From the NCBI GenBank assembly GCA_024508855.1, contig JANINJ010000074.1:62001-126000 (forward strand): a DNA stretch of 64,000 nucleotides, read 5' to 3'. The notes beneath the pieces were generated by a model. It was given only the letters and a program-made list of their open reading frames with translations, had not been told where the DNA came from and did no database searches. The translations under genes were made by a program, and so were the position numbers. This document shows positions 27,982 through 39,637 of this stretch, piece by piece. Numbering within the stretch: the stretch's first letter is position 1; the number at the start of each line of letters is the position of its first letter. This DNA is from Xanthobacteraceae bacterium. Lineage in GTDB: Bacteria > Pseudomonadota > Alphaproteobacteria > Rhizobiales > Xanthobacteraceae.

Positions 27982-28281
27982 TCAGACGGCTTCCTTCAGC
28001 TCCTTGGCGGCGCGGAAAGCCACCTTCTTGCTGGCCTTGATGTGGATCGCTTCACCGGTGGCCGGGTTGCGGCCCATGCGGGCGGCGCGCTTGCGGACCT
28101 GGAGGATGCCGAGGCCGACGATGCGGATCCGGTCGCCCTTCTTCAGGTGCTTGGTGATGCGGGTAACCATGTCGCCGAGAATCGCCTCGGTCTGCTTCTT
28201 CGACAATTCGTGCTCTTCGGCCAGCGCGGCCGCGAGATGCTTGAGAGTCACGGTTGCGGGGGTAGCTGCTTTTTTCGCCAT
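27982..28281 (-). CDS. HU/IHF-family DNA-binding protein
   Basis: 99-residue histone-like protein. The family DNA-binding arm is visible as GLGILQVRKRAARMGRNPATGEAIHIKASKKVAFRAAKELKEAV, which contains the RxxRxGRNPxTGE signature. The N-terminal half (VTLKHLAAALAEEHELSKKQTEAILGDMVTRITKHLKKGDRIRI) forms the dimerisation helices. It has a short Ala/Thr-rich lead (MAKKAATPA) that classical HU lacks, common in this group for HU-like paralogs. Role: DNA bending and nucleoid organisation. Confidence 0.95.
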   Translation of the reverse strand: MAKKAATPATVTLKHLAAALAEEHELSKKQTEAILGDMVTRITKHLKKGDRIRIVGLGILQVRKRAARMGRNPATGEAIHIKASKKVAFRAAKELKEAV

Positions 28282-28516
28282 ATTTGGCCCTCCTCGTTGT
28301 TCGATGTTCAGGAACTCAAGACGTATCAGGCATTAGTTGATTCGGGGGTGCGCTGACTACGCTGTTTTGCCTGAAAACAGGGGATTACTCGCATCGGCCT
28401 CCAGAAAACGCTTACTGGATAGGGGTTTTGCAACCGCCTTGCATTGGCCCTGACTTGGCCTTGACTTGGCGCAGCCGCCCCTTTAAGTCCCACCCACGTC
28501 GGTGGATCGCATCCAC

Positions 28517-28593
28517 GCGGGAGTAGCTCAGTTGGTTAGAGTGCCGGCCTGTCACGCCGGAGGTCGCGGGTTCGAGCCCCGTCTCTCGCGCCA
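28517..28593 (+). tRNA. tRNA-Asp (GUC)
   Basis: Acceptor GCGGGAG / CTCTCGC (one G-T pair), D-arm GCTCAGTTGGTTAGAGT, anticodon stem-loop CCGGC-CTGTCAC-GCCGG (anticodon GTC), T-arm GGGTTCGAGCCCC, discriminator G and encoded CCA. Confidence 0.97.
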
Positions 28594-28719
28594 TTGATTC
28601 CATATCATTGGGTCAATGGCTTAGCGGTTTTCCGCTTTCTTTCCCAAATTGCTGCATCTGTTTTCGAAGGCATTGTTGGCTGGCTTGTTCCGGTGCCGCG
28701 GACAATCGTTGAATTTGTC

Positions 28720-28931
28720 GATGCGGCCCCGCCGCACCACCGCCGTCGTCCCTGCGCAGGCAGGGACCCATATTCCAGAGCGTGAATGATTGAGGGCGTG
28801 AGTTTCCACGGCGCAGTTCGCTGCCTTGCATCGTCGCTCTGTAATGCGCGCCCCGCACAACATAGACGACACGGCGTATAGGTCCCTGCCTTCGCAGGGA
28901 CGACGCTGGTGGTGCGGCGGGGCCGTGCGTC
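28720..28931. repeat. Long inverted repeat (~50-bp arms), MITE-like
   Basis: Left arm 28720-28768 and right arm 28881-28931 are inverted copies matching at roughly nine of ten positions. Both include GGCCCCGCCGCACCACC and GTCGTCCCTGCG in the same order. They enclose ~110 bp without coding content. Arms also contain internal GTCCCTGC dyads. No flanking target duplication was established. Confidence 0.75.
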
Positions 28932-28996
28932 AATTGTCGGATTTGAATGAAGGAATCAAATCCTAGATTGACGATTTGTCAAGCGGTCGATCGCCC

Positions 28997-29103
28997 GCCG
29001 TCATCCTGAGGCGGGCCGCGGTTTGCGGCGAGCCTCGAAGGATGCTGTTCGGCAAGGACGCCGTTCTGCAGCGTCATGCGCTCCGGCACCTCAGGATGAC
29101 GGC
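28997..29103. repeat. REP-like palindromic element
   Basis: Perfect 15-bp terminal inverted repeat: GCCGTCATCCTGAGG (28997-29011) and CCTCAGGATGACGGC (29089-29103), ~77 bp apart, with the inner motif CTCGAAGGATG. I recall such 'TCATCCTGAGG' repeats as common between genes in Bradyrhizobium/Rhodopseudomonas; not checked by search. Confidence 0.75.
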
Positions 29104-29485
29104 GTCGACATATGTCGCGACGGGTATAGTTGCGCCGATACGCAAAAGTGCGGAACGAATGGTCGCGCCAGCTCATTGAATCCACAGTGCAGGCGGGAGC
29201 CGTTTGAGCCCGTGTGACATGTCAGCCGCCCGCCCGCGGTGGATTGTGCCCGCATTAGGGCATCGCAAATTCCGAATCGCGGATTGAGCGCGGTGGAGGT
29301 CGTCGTTCTCAGCAGCGAGGCGGGCGACAGGCGCTAAAGCATTGCTGGGCTGCGTGTTCGGGACTGTCAGGGAACTGTCAACACAGCTTGTCTTGCCACC
29401 CTGTTTGCACTGCGCTAAAGCCTCAGAACAATTCCAATGTGGCGCGAATCTGGCGGCCACGTTGCTTCAAAAATAAGGATCGCCG

Positions 29486-29851
29486 ATGACCGGCATCTTG
29501 CAGGACTACCTTCCATTGGTGGTGTTTATTGGCATTGCGGCCGTCATCGGCATCGCACTGCTGGTGGCGCCGTTCATTGTGGCCTTCCAGCAGCCCGATC
29601 CGGAAAAGCTGTCTGCCTACGAATGCGGCTTCAATGCGTTCGACGATGCGCGCATGAAGTTCGACGTCCGCTTCTATCTGGTCGCGATCCTGTTCATCAT
29701 CTTCGATCTGGAAGTGGCCTTCCTGTTTCCGTGGGCGGTGGCGTTCGGCAAGCTCGGTGCGGCCGGCTTCTGGTCCATGATGGTGTTCCTCGGCGTTCTC
29801 ACCATCGGCTTTGCCTATGAATGGAAGAAAGGCGCGCTCGAATGGGATTGA
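29486..29851 (+). CDS. nuoA: NADH-quinone oxidoreductase subunit A
   Basis: 121-residue membrane subunit with three transmembrane helices, first gene of the complex I operon. The conserved loop [43 protein letters not shown] contains the subunit-A cysteine region that lines the quinone-site entrance. Its stop overlaps the nuoB start by 10 bp. Confidence 0.99.
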   Translation: MTGILQDYLPLVVFIGIAAVIGIALLVAPFIVAFQQPDPEKLSAYECGFNAFDDARMKFDVRFYLVAILFIIFDLEVAFLFPWAVAFGKLGAAGFWSMMVFLGVLTIGFAYEWKKGALEWD

Positions 29852-30438
29852 GCCCAGCCACGACGACTAAATCCGCAGGACCCGTGGTGGCCCCGGCCGC
29901 GACGGGCATCCTCGATCCGAACACCGGCAAGCCCGTCGGCGCCAACGATCCGTTCTTTCTCGAGGTCAACAACGAGCTGTCCGACAAGGGCTTTTTCGTT
30001 GCCGCCGCGGACGATCTGATCACCTGGGCGCGCACCGGCTCGCTGATGTGGATGACCTTCGGTCTAGCCTGCTGCGCGGTCGAGATGATGCAGGTGTCGA
30101 TGCCGCGTTACGACGTCGAGCGCTTCGGTTTCGCGCCGCGCGCGTCGCCGCGACAGTCCGACGTGATGATCGTCGCCGGCACCCTGACCAACAAGATGGC
30201 CCCCGCGCTGCGCAAGGTCTACGACCAGATGCCGGAGCCGCGCTACGTCATCTCGATGGGCTCGTGCGCCAACGGCGGCGGTTACTATCACTACTCGTAT
30301 TCGGTGGTGCGCGGCTGCGACCGCATCGTGCCCATCGACATCTACGTTCCGGGTTGCCCGCCGACAGCCGAGGCGCTGCTGTACGGCGTGCTGTTGCTGC
30401 AGAAGAAGATCCGGCGAACCGGCACGATCGAACGCTAA
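29842..30438 (+). CDS. nuoB: NADH-quinone oxidoreductase subunit B
   Basis: 198 residues from ATG 29842, which lies inside the 3' end of nuoA (translational coupling). It carries the terminal N2 [4Fe-4S] cluster next to the quinone site: the tandem cysteines in [12 protein letters not shown], plus Cys in [18 protein letters not shown] and [14 protein letters not shown]. About 45 N-terminal residues (Pro/Ala/Thr-rich) precede the conserved core, as in other Rhizobiales. It is a peripheral-arm subunit at the junction with NuoD. Confidence 0.99.
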   Translation: MGLSPATTTKSAGPVVAPAATGILDPNTGKPVGANDPFFLEVNNELSDKGFFVAAADDLITWARTGSLMWMTFGLACCAVEMMQVSMPRYDVERFGFAPRASPRQSDVMIVAGTLTNKMAPALRKVYDQMPEPRYVISMGSCANGGGYYHYSYSVVRGCDRIVPIDIYVPGCPPTAEALLYGVLLLQKKIRRTGTIER

Positions 30439-30448
30439 GGCAGATAGC

Positions 30449-31078
30449 ATGGACGACGCGAAGCTCGATTCCCTGGGCCAGACGATTGTTGGCGCGCTGC
30501 CCGGCGCGGCGATCGGCCATGCGGTGGCCTTCAATCAGCTCACCATCACGGTGGAGGTCGGCAAGATCGTCGAGGTGGCGCGCTTCCTGCGTGACGATCC
30601 GCGCTGCCGCTTCGTCAACATCACCGACATCACCGCGGTGGACTATCCGACGCGCGAGCAGCGGTTCGATCTGGTCTATCACTTCCTGTCGCCGACCCTG
30701 AACGAACGCATTCGCGTCAAGGCGGTGGCAGGCGAGACGACCCAGGTGCAGTCGCTGATCAACGTGTTTCCCGGCGCCGACTGGTTCGAGCGCGAGACCT
30801 ACGATCTCTACGGCGTGATCTTCGTTGGCCATCCGGACATGCGGCGCCTGCTGACCGATTATGGTTTCGACGGCCATCCGCTGCGCAAGGACTTCCCGAC
30901 CACGGGCTTCGTCGAGGTCCGTTACGACGATGCCGAGAAGCGCGTGGTCTACGAGCCGGTGCGTCTCAATCAGGAATTTCGCCGATTCGATTTTCTCTCG
31001 CCGTGGGAAGGCGCGGACTATCCGCTGCCGGGCGATGAGAAGGCAGAGGCGAAGCCCGAGCCGAAGGCAGGTGGCTGA
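30449..31078 (+). CDS. nuoC: NADH-quinone oxidoreductase subunit C
   Basis: 209-residue 30-kDa-type subunit of the peripheral arm. The signature [37 protein letters not shown] is intact. It is separate from NuoD (fused in E. coli). The C-terminus ends in a short acidic/lysine tail ([13 protein letters not shown]). Its stop overlaps the nuoD start (TGATG). Confidence 0.99.
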   Translation: MDDAKLDSLGQTIVGALPGAAIGHAVAFNQLTITVEVGKIVEVARFLRDDPRCRFVNITDITAVDYPTREQRFDLVYHFLSPTLNERIRVKAVAGETTQVQSLINVFPGADWFERETYDLYGVIFVGHPDMRRLLTDYGFDGHPLRKDFPTTGFVEVRYDDAEKRVVYEPVRLNQEFRRFDFLSPWEGADYPLPGDEKAEAKPEPKAGG

Positions 31079-32271
31079 TGAACGAAATTCCCGGAATGCG
31101 CAATTTCACCATCAACTTCGGGCCGCAGCACCCGGCGGCGCACGGCGTGCTGCGTCTGGTGCTGGAGCTGGACGGCGAGGTGGTCGAGCGCGTCGATCCG
31201 CATATCGGCCTGCTTCACCGCGGCACCGAGAAGCTGATCGAAACCAAGACCTACCTGCAGGCGATCCCGTATTTCGACCGGCTCGACTACGTCGCGCCGA
31301 TGAATCAGGAACACGCGTTCTGCCTCGCGGCCGAAAAGCTGCTCGGCATCGAGGTGCCGCGCCGCGGGCAACTGATCCGCGTGCTGTATTGCGAGATCGG
31401 CCGCATCCTGTCGCATCTGTTGAACGTCACCACGCAGGCGATGGACGTCGGCGCGCTCACCCCGCCGCTGTGGGGCTTCGAAGAGCGCGAGAAGCTGATG
31501 GTGTTCTATGAGCGCGCCTCGGGCTCGCGCATGCACGCGGCGTATTTCCGCATCGGCGGCGTGCATCAGGATCTGCCGCCGAAGCTGATCGACGATATCG
31601 ATGCCTGGTGCGATCCGTTCCTGAAAGTCTGCGACGACCTCGAAACGCTGCTGACCGGCAACCGCATCTTCAAGCAGCGCAACGTCGACATCGGCGTCGT
31701 GACCCTGGAGCAGGCGTGGGAGTGGGGTTTCTCCGGCGTCATGGTGCGCGGTTCTGGCGCGGCGTGGGATCTGCGCAAATCGCAACCCTACGAATGCTAC
31801 GCCGAGATGGATTTCGACATTCCGATCGGCAAGAACGGCGACTGCTACGACCGCTACTGCATCCGCATGGAAGAGATGCGGCAGTCGGTGCGCATCATGA
31901 AGCAGTGCATCGCCAAGCTGCGCGCGCCGGAAGGGCAGGGTCCGGTCGCGATCGAGGATAACAAGATTTTCCCGCCGCGCCGTGGCGAGATGAAGCGCTC
32001 GATGGAAGCGCTGATTCATCACTTCAAGCTCTACACCGAAGGCTTCCACGTGCCGGCCGGCGAGGTCTATGCCGCGGTCGAGGCGCCGAAGGGCGAGTTC
32101 GGCGTGTTCCTGGTCGCCGACGGCAGCAACAAGCCCTACAAGTGCAAGATCCGCGCGCCGGGCTTCGCGCATCTGCAGGCGATGGATTTCATCTGCAAGG
32201 GCCATCTGCTGGCCGACGTTTCGGCGATCCTCGGGTCACTCGACATCGTGTTCGGAGAAGTCGACCGGTGA
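31078..32271 (+). CDS. nuoD: NADH-quinone oxidoreductase subunit D
   Basis: 397-residue 49-kDa-type subunit that forms the quinone-binding cavity with NuoB. Visible family motifs: [61 protein letters not shown], and the C-terminal [28 protein letters not shown]. It ends at the canonical DR and its stop codon overlaps the GTG start of the methyltransferase gene by a GTGA junction. Confidence 0.99.
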   Translation: MNEIPGMRNFTINFGPQHPAAHGVLRLVLELDGEVVERVDPHIGLLHRGTEKLIETKTYLQAIPYFDRLDYVAPMNQEHAFCLAAEKLLGIEVPRRGQLIRVLYCEIGRILSHLLNVTTQAMDVGALTPPLWGFEEREKLMVFYERASGSRMHAAYFRIGGVHQDLPPKLIDDIDAWCDPFLKVCDDLETLLTGNRIFKQRNVDIGVVTLEQAWEWGFSGVMVRGSGAAWDLRKSQPYECYAEMDFDIPIGKNGDCYDRYCIRMEEMRQSVRIMKQCIAKLRAPEGQGPVAIEDNKIFPPRRGEMKRSMEALIHHFKLYTEGFHVPAGEVYAAVEAPKGEFGVFLVADGSNKPYKCKIRAPGFAHLQAMDFICKGHLLADVSAILGSLDIVFGEVDR

Positions 32272-33233
32272 TCGCGCAGCCGCCCATCCAGTTCGATCGG
32301 ACGACTGGCGTGCTCGAGGGTGCGAACCCTTGGGAGCGCCTGGCTGCCGTCGCGCTGTTGGCCGGCTCAAAAGTATCGTCGCTGTTCTCGCATCGCGGTT
32401 ACAACGCCTGCGCCAACCTGCTTCGCAAGACGCTGCCCGAGCGCGACATCGCGATCCGGCTCAACGAGGATGCGGTGTTCGCGTTTCCGTATGGCGACGG
32501 TTACTGGAGCAAGCTGCTCAACCGCAGCTTCAAGTACGAAGACGAACTCGAACTGCTGTTCCGGGACTCGGCGGACATCGATTACACGATGCTCGATTGC
32601 GGCGCCAACTACGGCTACTGGTCGGTGCTGGTGTCGAGCCGCCCGTTCGGCTCGCGCAAGGCCATCGCCATCGAGCCGTCGTCGGCGAATTTCGCAAAGC
32701 TCGAGAACAACGCCAAGACCAACGGCAACCGCTTCGATGTGATGCATTGCGCGATCGGCGCGACGCGCGGCACCGCGCGACTGTCCGGCACCAAGCACGA
32801 GGCGTTCAGCATCGCCGGTTTGGCGGACGCTGCGGGCGAGGTGGTGCCGGTGCTGGCGTTGGACGATCTGCTCGATGACGGCATCATCGCCGCCGACGGC
32901 AAGTATCTCATCAAACTCGACGTCGAAGGCGTCGAGATCGAGGCGATCAAGGGCGGCGCGCGGCTGTTGCAGGGCGACGCGGTGATCATGTGCGAGGAGC
33001 ACGGCAACGATCCGCAGCACAGCGTGTCGCGCTACATCCTCGAACAGACCCCGCTGAAACTGATCGCGCACGATCCGGCGAGCAATCGTTTCGAAACCCT
33101 GACCGAGCTTTCGCTCCTCGACCGCATCAAGGTGGCGTCGCACGTTGGCTATAACGTGTTCGGCACCGCAAGTGCGTTCTGGGAAGACCGCTTTCACCGC
33201 ATGAACGCGAACGCTTCGCGGCGCGTTCACTGA
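32268..33233 (+). CDS. FkbM-family SAM-dependent methyltransferase inside the nuo operon
   Basis: 321 residues from GTG 32268. The SAM-binding motif I is [16 protein letters not shown] (Asp110-x-GAN), then [17 protein letters not shown] (motif II), and the FkbM hallmark [15 protein letters not shown] in the C-terminal part. The first ~100 residues are not a recognised domain. The GTG overlaps the nuoD stop and nuoE starts 14 bp after its stop, so it is translated as part of the operon. FkbM enzymes are O- or N-methyltransferases, mostly on sugars or secondary metabolites; a complex I subunit, quinone or unrelated target is possible. An upstream in-frame extension into nuoD exists but is only the shifted nuoD sequence. 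Confidence 0.88.
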   Translation: MIAQPPIQFDRTTGVLEGANPWERLAAVALLAGSKVSSLFSHRGYNACANLLRKTLPERDIAIRLNEDAVFAFPYGDGYWSKLLNRSFKYEDELELLFRDSADIDYTMLDCGANYGYWSVLVSSRPFGSRKAIAIEPSSANFAKLENNAKTNGNRFDVMHCAIGATRGTARLSGTKHEAFSIAGLADAAGEVVPVLALDDLLDDGIIAADGKYLIKLDVEGVEIEAIKGGARLLQGDAVIMCEEHGNDPQHSVSRYILEQTPLKLIAHDPASNRFETLTELSLLDRIKVASHVGYNVFGTASAFWEDRFHRMNANASRRVH

Positions 33234-33247
33234 GAGACTGAAGCACA

Positions 33248-34002
33248 ATGTCCGTCCGTCGTCTGGCCCCCAAGGAATTGCAGCCCGCGAGCTTCGCGTT
33301 CAGCGAGGAGACGCTTGCCTTCGCCAAGCAGCAGATCGCGAAATACCCGGAAGGCCGCCAGGCGTCGGCCTGCATCGCCATCCTGTGGCGGGTGCAGGAA
33401 CAGCACGAGGGCTGGGTGTCGGAAGCAGCGATCCGCGCCGTCGCCGACCTGCTCGACATGCCCCATATCCGCGTGCTCGAGATCGCGACCTTCTACACGA
33501 TGTTCCAGCTCTGGCCGGTGGGCAAGAAGGCCCACGTCCAGGTCTGCGGTACCACGCCGTGCATGCTGCGCGGCGCGGGCGAGCTGATCGAAGTCTGCAA
33601 GCATCGCATCCATCACGATCCGTTCCAGCTCTCCGACGACGGCAACTTCTCGTGGGAAGAGGTCGAGTGCCTCGGCGCCTGCGTCAACGCCCCGATGGCG
33701 ATGATCTGGAAGGATACCTACGAGGACCTGACCAAGGACTCGCTCAACAAGGTGCTGGACGGTTTCGCCTCGGGCAATCCGCCGAAGCCGGGTCCGCAGA
33801 TCGACCGCCAGTTCTCCGCGCCGGCCGGCGGTCTCACCTCGTTGAATACGCCAATGGCCAAGGGCGAAGGCGGACCTCCCGCGAGCGCGCAGCCCGCCTT
33901 GACCGATGCCGATGCCAAGAAGCCGAGCGATGCCGCGAACCGCCGGGAAAGCCCGGCGCCGAAGCCGCCCGCCGATGACGCGACCAAGAAGGGCAACATG
34001 TG

Positions 34003-34003
<1 letters not shown>
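33248..34003 (+). CDS. nuoE: NADH-quinone oxidoreductase subunit E
   Basis: 251-residue 24-kDa-type subunit. Its [2Fe-2S] (N1a) cysteines are visible: C100 and C105 in [14 protein letters not shown]141 and C145 in [11 protein letters not shown]. It has a long C-terminal tail from about residue 176, rich in Pro, Ala, Lys and Asp ([10 protein letters not shown] ... [11 protein letters not shown]), making it much longer than the ~165-residue E. coli protein. Its stop overlaps the nuoF start (TGATG). Confidence 0.98.
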
Positions 34004-35328
<1,325 letters not shown>

Positions 35329-35382
35329 TCGATGTCGCACGTCCACGTTGCACCGACTGCAAGTTGAGAAAGACTTGAGGCC

Positions 35383-37458
35383 ATGACCAAACTCATCATC
35401 GATGGCAAAGAGATCGATGTTCCGGCCGAATACACGCTGCTGCAGGCGTGTGAAGCCGCCGGCGCCGAGATCCCGCGCTTCTGCTATCACGAGCGGCTGT
35501 CGATCGCCGGCAACTGCCGGATGTGCCTCGTCGAGGTGAAGGGCGGACCGAAGCCGGTCGCAAGCTGCGCCTGGGGCGTGCGCGATTGCCGGCCCGGACC
35601 GAAGGGCGAACCGCCGGAAATTTCGACGCGCTCACCGATGGTGAAGAAGGCACGCGAAGGCGTGATGGAATTCCTGCTCATCAACCACCCGCTGGATTGC
35701 CCGATCTGCGATCAGGGCGGCGAGTGCGACCTGCAGGATCAGGCGATGGGCTACGGCGTCGACACCAGCCGCTTCGCCGAAAACAAGCGCGCGGTCGAGG
35801 ACAAGTATCTCGGCGCGCTGGTCAAGACCTCGATGACCCGCTGCATCCAGTGCACGCGCTGCGTGCGCTTCGCCGCCGAAGTCTGCGGCGTGCCGGAGAT
35901 GGGCGCCACCGGCCGCGGCGAGGACATGGAGATCACGACCTATCTCGAGAGCGCACTGACCTCCGAGATGCAGGGCAACCTGGTCGACATCTGCCCGGTC
36001 GGCGCGCTGACCTCGAAGCCCTATGCTTTCGCGGCGCGGCCGTGGGAGCTCGGCAAGACGCAATCGATCGACGTGATGGACGGGCTCGGCTCGGCGATCC
36101 GCGTCGATACCCGTGGTCGTGAAGTGATGCGCATCCTGCCGCGCATCAACGAGGCAATCAACGAGGAATGGATTTCCGACAAGACCCGCCACATCGTCGA
36201 CGGGCTGCGCACGCAACGGCTCGACCGTCCGTTCGTGCGTGAGAACGGCAAGCTGCGCCCGGCCTCGTGGACCGAAGCGTTCGCCGCGGTTGCTGCGAAA
36301 GTGCGCGCCGCGAACGGCAAGCGCATCGGCGCGATCGCGGGCGATCTCGCGGCAGTCGAAGAGATGTTCGCGCTCAAGCAACTGATGGCGAGCCTTGGCT
36401 CGGCCAATCTGGCGGTGCAGGGCGGGGCCGCGTTCGACGCCAAGGCGGGGCGTGCGTCCTACATCTTCAATCCGACCATCGCCGGCATCGAACAGGCCGA
36501 CGCGCTGCTGATTGTCGGCTCCAATCCGCGCAAGGAAGCGACGCTGCTCAATGCGCGCATCCGCAAGCGCTGGCGCAACGGCAAGTTCAAGGTCGGCGTG
36601 ATCGGCGAGAATGCCGACCTGACCTACGACACCGAATATCTCGGCGCCGGTATCGAGACGCTGAACGATATCGCGAGCGGCAAGCATTCGTTTGCCGAGG
36701 TGCTGAAGAACGCCGAGCGGCCGATCGTGCTGGTCGGCGCTGGCGCGACCTCGCGTCCGGACGGCGCGGCCATTCTCGCGCAGGCGGCGAAGCTCGCCGC
36801 CGATATCGGCGCGATCAAGGACGGCTGGAACGGATTTGGCGTCTTGCAGCCGACCGCCTCGGTGGTCGGTGCGCTCGATATCGGTTTCGTGCCGGGCGAA
36901 GCAGGCTTGAGCGCCGCGCAAATGGCGGCGACCGGCGGCCTGGATGTGCTATTCTCACTGGGCGCCGACGAGATCGATGTCGCTCCCGGCGCGTTCGTGG
37001 TCTACATCGGCACCCATGGCGACCGCGGCGCGCATCGCGCCGACGTCATCCTGCCGGGCGCGGCCTACACCGAGAAGTCGGGACTTTACGTCAACACCGA
37101 AGGCCGCGTGCAGATGGCCAACCGCGCATCGTTCCCGCCGGGCGAGGCGCGTGAGGACTGGGCGATCCTGCGGGCGCTGTCGGATGTGCTCGGCAAGAAG
37201 CTGCCGTTCGATTCACTGACCGCGCTGCGTCAGGCGATGTTCAAGGCGGTGCCGCACCTGATGCGGATCGACCAGATCGAACCGGCCGATGCATCCGCGG
37301 TTCGCACTTTGGCGGGGCGCGGCGGCGCTGCTGACAAGGCGCCGATCAAGGCGGCAGTGGAGAATTACTACCTGAGCAATCCCATCGCGCGGGCGTCCGT
37401 GGTGATGGCGGAATGTGCGCGCCTGGCCTCCGGGCAAATGTTGACGGCAGCGGAGTGA
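35383..37458 (+). CDS. nuoG: NADH-quinone oxidoreductase subunit G
   Basis: 691-residue 75-kDa-type subunit. N-terminal ferredoxin-like domain with [2Fe-2S] ligands in RFCYHERLSIAGNCRMCLVEV, then the His-Cys3 cluster NHPLDCPICDQGGECDLQD, and [4Fe-4S] ligands CIQCTRCVRFAAEVCG with CPVGALTSKPYAF. The C-terminal ~470 residues resemble molybdopterin oxidoreductases without cofactor binding. It is the main electron wire of the peripheral arm. The nuoF-nuoG gap is 54 bp. Confidence 0.99.
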   Translation: MTKLIIDGKEIDVPAEYTLLQACEAAGAEIPRFCYHERLSIAGNCRMCLVEVKGGPKPVASCAWGVRDCRPGPKGEPPEISTRSPMVKKAREGVMEFLLINHPLDCPICDQGGECDLQDQAMGYGVDTSRFAENKRAVEDKYLGALVKTSMTRCIQCTRCVRFAAEVCGVPEMGATGRGEDMEITTYLESALTSEMQGNLVDICPVGALTSKPYAFAARPWELGKTQSIDVMDGLGSAIRVDTRGREVMRILPRINEAINEEWISDKTRHIVDGLRTQRLDRPFVRENGKLRPASWTEAFAAVAAKVRAANGKRIGAIAGDLAAVEEMFALKQLMASLGSANLAVQGGAAFDAKAGRASYIFNPTIAGIEQADALLIVGSNPRKEATLLNARIRKRWRNGKFKVGVIGENADLTYDTEYLGAGIETLNDIASGKHSFAEVLKNAERPIVLVGAGATSRPDGAAILAQAAKLAADIGAIKDGWNGFGVLQPTASVVGALDIGFVPGEAGLSAAQMAATGGLDVLFSLGADEIDVAPGAFVVYIGTHGDRGAHRADVILPGAAYTEKSGLYVNTEGRVQMANRASFPPGEAREDWAILRALSDVLGKKLPFDSLTALRQAMFKAVPHLMRIDQIEPADASAVRTLAGRGGAADKAPIKAAVENYYLSNPIARASVVMAECARLASGQMLTAAE

Positions 37459-37467
37459 GGCTGAAGC

Positions 37468-38493
37468 ATGGCTGAAATCTGGACCGCATATCTGTGGCCG
37501 CTGATCGTAATGGTCGCGCAGAGCCTGTTGCTGCTCGTCGTGCTGCTGATCGCGATTGCCTACATCCTGCTCGCCGACCGCAAGATCTGGGCGGCGGTGC
37601 AAATTCGTCGCGGTCCCAACGTGGTCGGGCCGTTCGGATTGCTGCAATCCTTCGCCGACCTTCTGAAGTTCGTGCTCAAGGAGCCGGTCATTCCGTCCGG
37701 CGCCAACAAGGGCATTTTCCTGCTGGCGCCGCTGGTGTCGTGCGTACTCGCGCTGTCGGCCTGGGCGGTGATCCCGTTCAATCCGAACTGGGTGATCGCC
37801 AACATCAATGTCGGCATTCTCTACATCTTCGCGATCTCGTCGCTGTCGATCTACGGCATCATCATGGCCGGCTGGTCGTCGAACTCGAAGTATCCGTTCC
37901 TGTCGGCGCTGCGCTCCGCGGCGCAGATGGTGTCCTACGAAGTCTCGATCGGCTTCGTGCTGGTCACGGTGCTGCTCTGCGTCGGCTCGCTGAACCTCTC
38001 CGACATCGTCGCGGCGCAGGACAGCAAGCTCGGCATCCTCGGCTGGTACTGGCTGCCGCTGTTCCCGATGTTCGTGATCTTCTACGTCTCGGCGCTCGCG
38101 GAAACCAATCGTCCGCCTTTCGATCTGGTGGAAGCGGAATCGGAGCTGGTCGCCGGCTTCATGGTGGAATACGGCTCGACGCCGTACCTGCTGTTCATGC
38201 TCGGCGAGTATGTCGCGATCTGCACCATGTGCGCGCTGGGCACGATCCTGTTCCTCGGCGGCTGGCTGTCGCCGATCCCGTTCGCGCCATTCACCTGGGT
38301 GCCGGGCATCATCTGGTTCGTGCTCAAGGCCTTCTTCCTGTTCTTCCTGTTCGCGATGGCGAAGGCGATCGTGCCGCGCTACCGCTACGATCAACTGATG
38401 CGGCTGGGCTGGAAAGTGTTCCTGCCGATCTCGATCGCGATGGTGGTGATCGTCGCGGCCGTGCTGCAATTCGGGGGGCTCGCCCCGACATGA
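37468..38493 (+). CDS. nuoH: NADH-quinone oxidoreductase subunit H
   Basis: 341-residue membrane subunit with about eight helices. It anchors the peripheral arm and shapes the quinone channel. Visible signatures: [36 protein letters not shown] and [29 protein letters not shown], the conserved acidic loop. It lies nine bases after nuoG. Confidence 0.99.
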   Translation: MAEIWTAYLWPLIVMVAQSLLLLVVLLIAIAYILLADRKIWAAVQIRRGPNVVGPFGLLQSFADLLKFVLKEPVIPSGANKGIFLLAPLVSCVLALSAWAVIPFNPNWVIANINVGILYIFAISSLSIYGIIMAGWSSNSKYPFLSALRSAAQMVSYEVSIGFVLVTVLLCVGSLNLSDIVAAQDSKLGILGWYWLPLFPMFVIFYVSALAETNRPPFDLVEAESELVAGFMVEYGSTPYLLFMLGEYVAICTMCALGTILFLGGWLSPIPFAPFTWVPGIIWFVLKAFFLFFLFAMAKAIVPRYRYDQLMRLGWKVFLPISIAMVVIVAAVLQFGGLAPT

Positions 38494-38500
38494 GGCTGTC

Positions 38501-38989
38501 ATGAGTGTTACATCAACCGCGCGTTCGCTGCTGCTGGCGGAATTCGCTCAGGCGTTCGTTCTCGCCATGCGCTATTTCTTCAAGCCGAAGCCGACCTTGA
38601 ACTATCCGTTCGAGAAGGGGCCGATCTCGCCGCGCTTTCGTGGCGAGCATGCGCTGCGCCGCTATCCGAACGGCGAGGAGCGCTGCATCGCCTGCAAGCT
38701 GTGCGAGGCGATCTGCCCGGCGCAGGCCATCACCATCGAGGCCGGCCCGCGCCGCAACGACGGCACGCGGCGCACCGTGCGCTACGACATCGATATGGTG
38801 AAATGCATTTACTGCGGGCTGTGCCAGGAGGCATGCCCGGTCGACGCCATCGTCGAGGGGCCGAATTTCGAATTCGCCACCGAGACGCGCGAGGAACTCT
38901 ACTATGACAAGGCAAGACTTCTCGCCAACGGTGACCGCTGGGAGCGTGAGATTGCGAAAAACATCGAACTCGACGCGCCGTATCGGTGA
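38501..38989 (+). CDS. nuoI: NADH-quinone oxidoreductase subunit I
   Basis: 162-residue 2x[4Fe-4S] subunit carrying clusters N6a and N6b. Two ferredoxin motifs are complete: [17 protein letters not shown] and [17 protein letters not shown]. The N-terminal ~30 residues form an amphipathic membrane-surface helix, and [17 protein letters not shown] leads into the first cluster. Spacing to nuoH is 7 bp. Confidence 0.99.
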   Translation: MSVTSTARSLLLAEFAQAFVLAMRYFFKPKPTLNYPFEKGPISPRFRGEHALRRYPNGEERCIACKLCEAICPAQAITIEAGPRRNDGTRRTVRYDIDMVKCIYCGLCQEACPVDAIVEGPNFEFATETREELYYDKARLLANGDRWEREIAKNIELDAPYR

Positions 38990-38998
38990 GGTGAGGGC

Positions 38999-39637
38999 AT
39001 GATCTTCCCCGCGCTGTTCTTCTACCTGTTCTCGGCCGTGCTGATCGGCTCCGGGGTGATGGTGATTGCCTCGCGCAATCCCGTGCACTCGGTGCTGTTC
39101 CTGATCCTGGCGTTCGTCAACGCCTCGGGCCTGTTCGTGCTGCTCGGCGCCGAATTCCTCGCCATGATCCTGATCGTGGTCTATGTCGGCGCGGTGGCGG
39201 TGCTGTTCCTGTTCGTCATCATGATGCTCGATGTCGACTTCGCCGAACTGCGCGAAGGCTTCCTCGAATATCTGCCGTTCGGCCTTTTGATCGGTGGCGT
39301 GTTCCTGGCGGAGCTGATCGCGGTGGCGATCGGCTGGGCCATCAACCCCAACCTGTCGAGCGTCGCCGGATCTCCGATCCCCGCGAACATCAGCAATACC
39401 GAAGCCATCGGGCTCGTGCTCTATACGAAGTACATCCATTACTTCCAGATCGCCGGCCTCGTGCTGCTGGTGGCGATGATCGGCGCCATCGTGCTGACGC
39501 TGCGCCACAAGGTCAACGTCAAGCGGCAGAGCATTCCGGTGCAGAATGCGCGCGGTAAGGCGACGGCGATGGACGTGCGGCAGGTGGCCTCGGGGCAGGG
39601 CCTGCGGGAATCCGACGCGGCGGAGTGGGTGAAATGA
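38999..39637 (+). CDS. nuoJ: NADH-quinone oxidoreductase subunit J
   Basis: 212-residue membrane subunit with five helices. The family segment [52 protein letters not shown] contains the pi-bulge helix involved in coupling. The C-terminal ~40 residues are basic and extra-membrane ([18 protein letters not shown]). It overlaps nuoK by ATGA. Confidence 0.98.
   Translation: MIFPALFFYLFSAVLIGSGVMVIASRNPVHSVLFLILAFVNASGLFVLLGAEFLAMILIVVYVGAVAVLFLFVIMMLDVDFAELREGFLEYLPFGLLIGGVFLAELIAVAIGWAINPNLSSVAGSPIPANISNTEAIGLVLYTKYIHYFQIAGLVLLVAMIGAIVLTLRHKVNVKRQSIPVQNARGKATAMDVRQVASGQGLRESDAAEWVK

Larger units (their letters stand above)
28594..29485. other. Gene-free 890-bp region upstream of nuoA
   Basis: No open frame here has recognisable protein character. 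The region holds a long inverted-repeat element (28720-28931) and a second palindromic element (28997-29103). The remaining ~380 bp before nuoA presumably contains the nuo promoter, but I could not assign -35/-10 elements with confidence. Confidence 0.7.

Noticed and set aside
28594-29485. Short open frames in the repeat region upstream of nuoA (for example around 28594-28933 on both strands).
   Set aside because: They run through the inverted repeats on both strands, lack ribosome sites and have no family resemblance; they are by-products of the palindromes.
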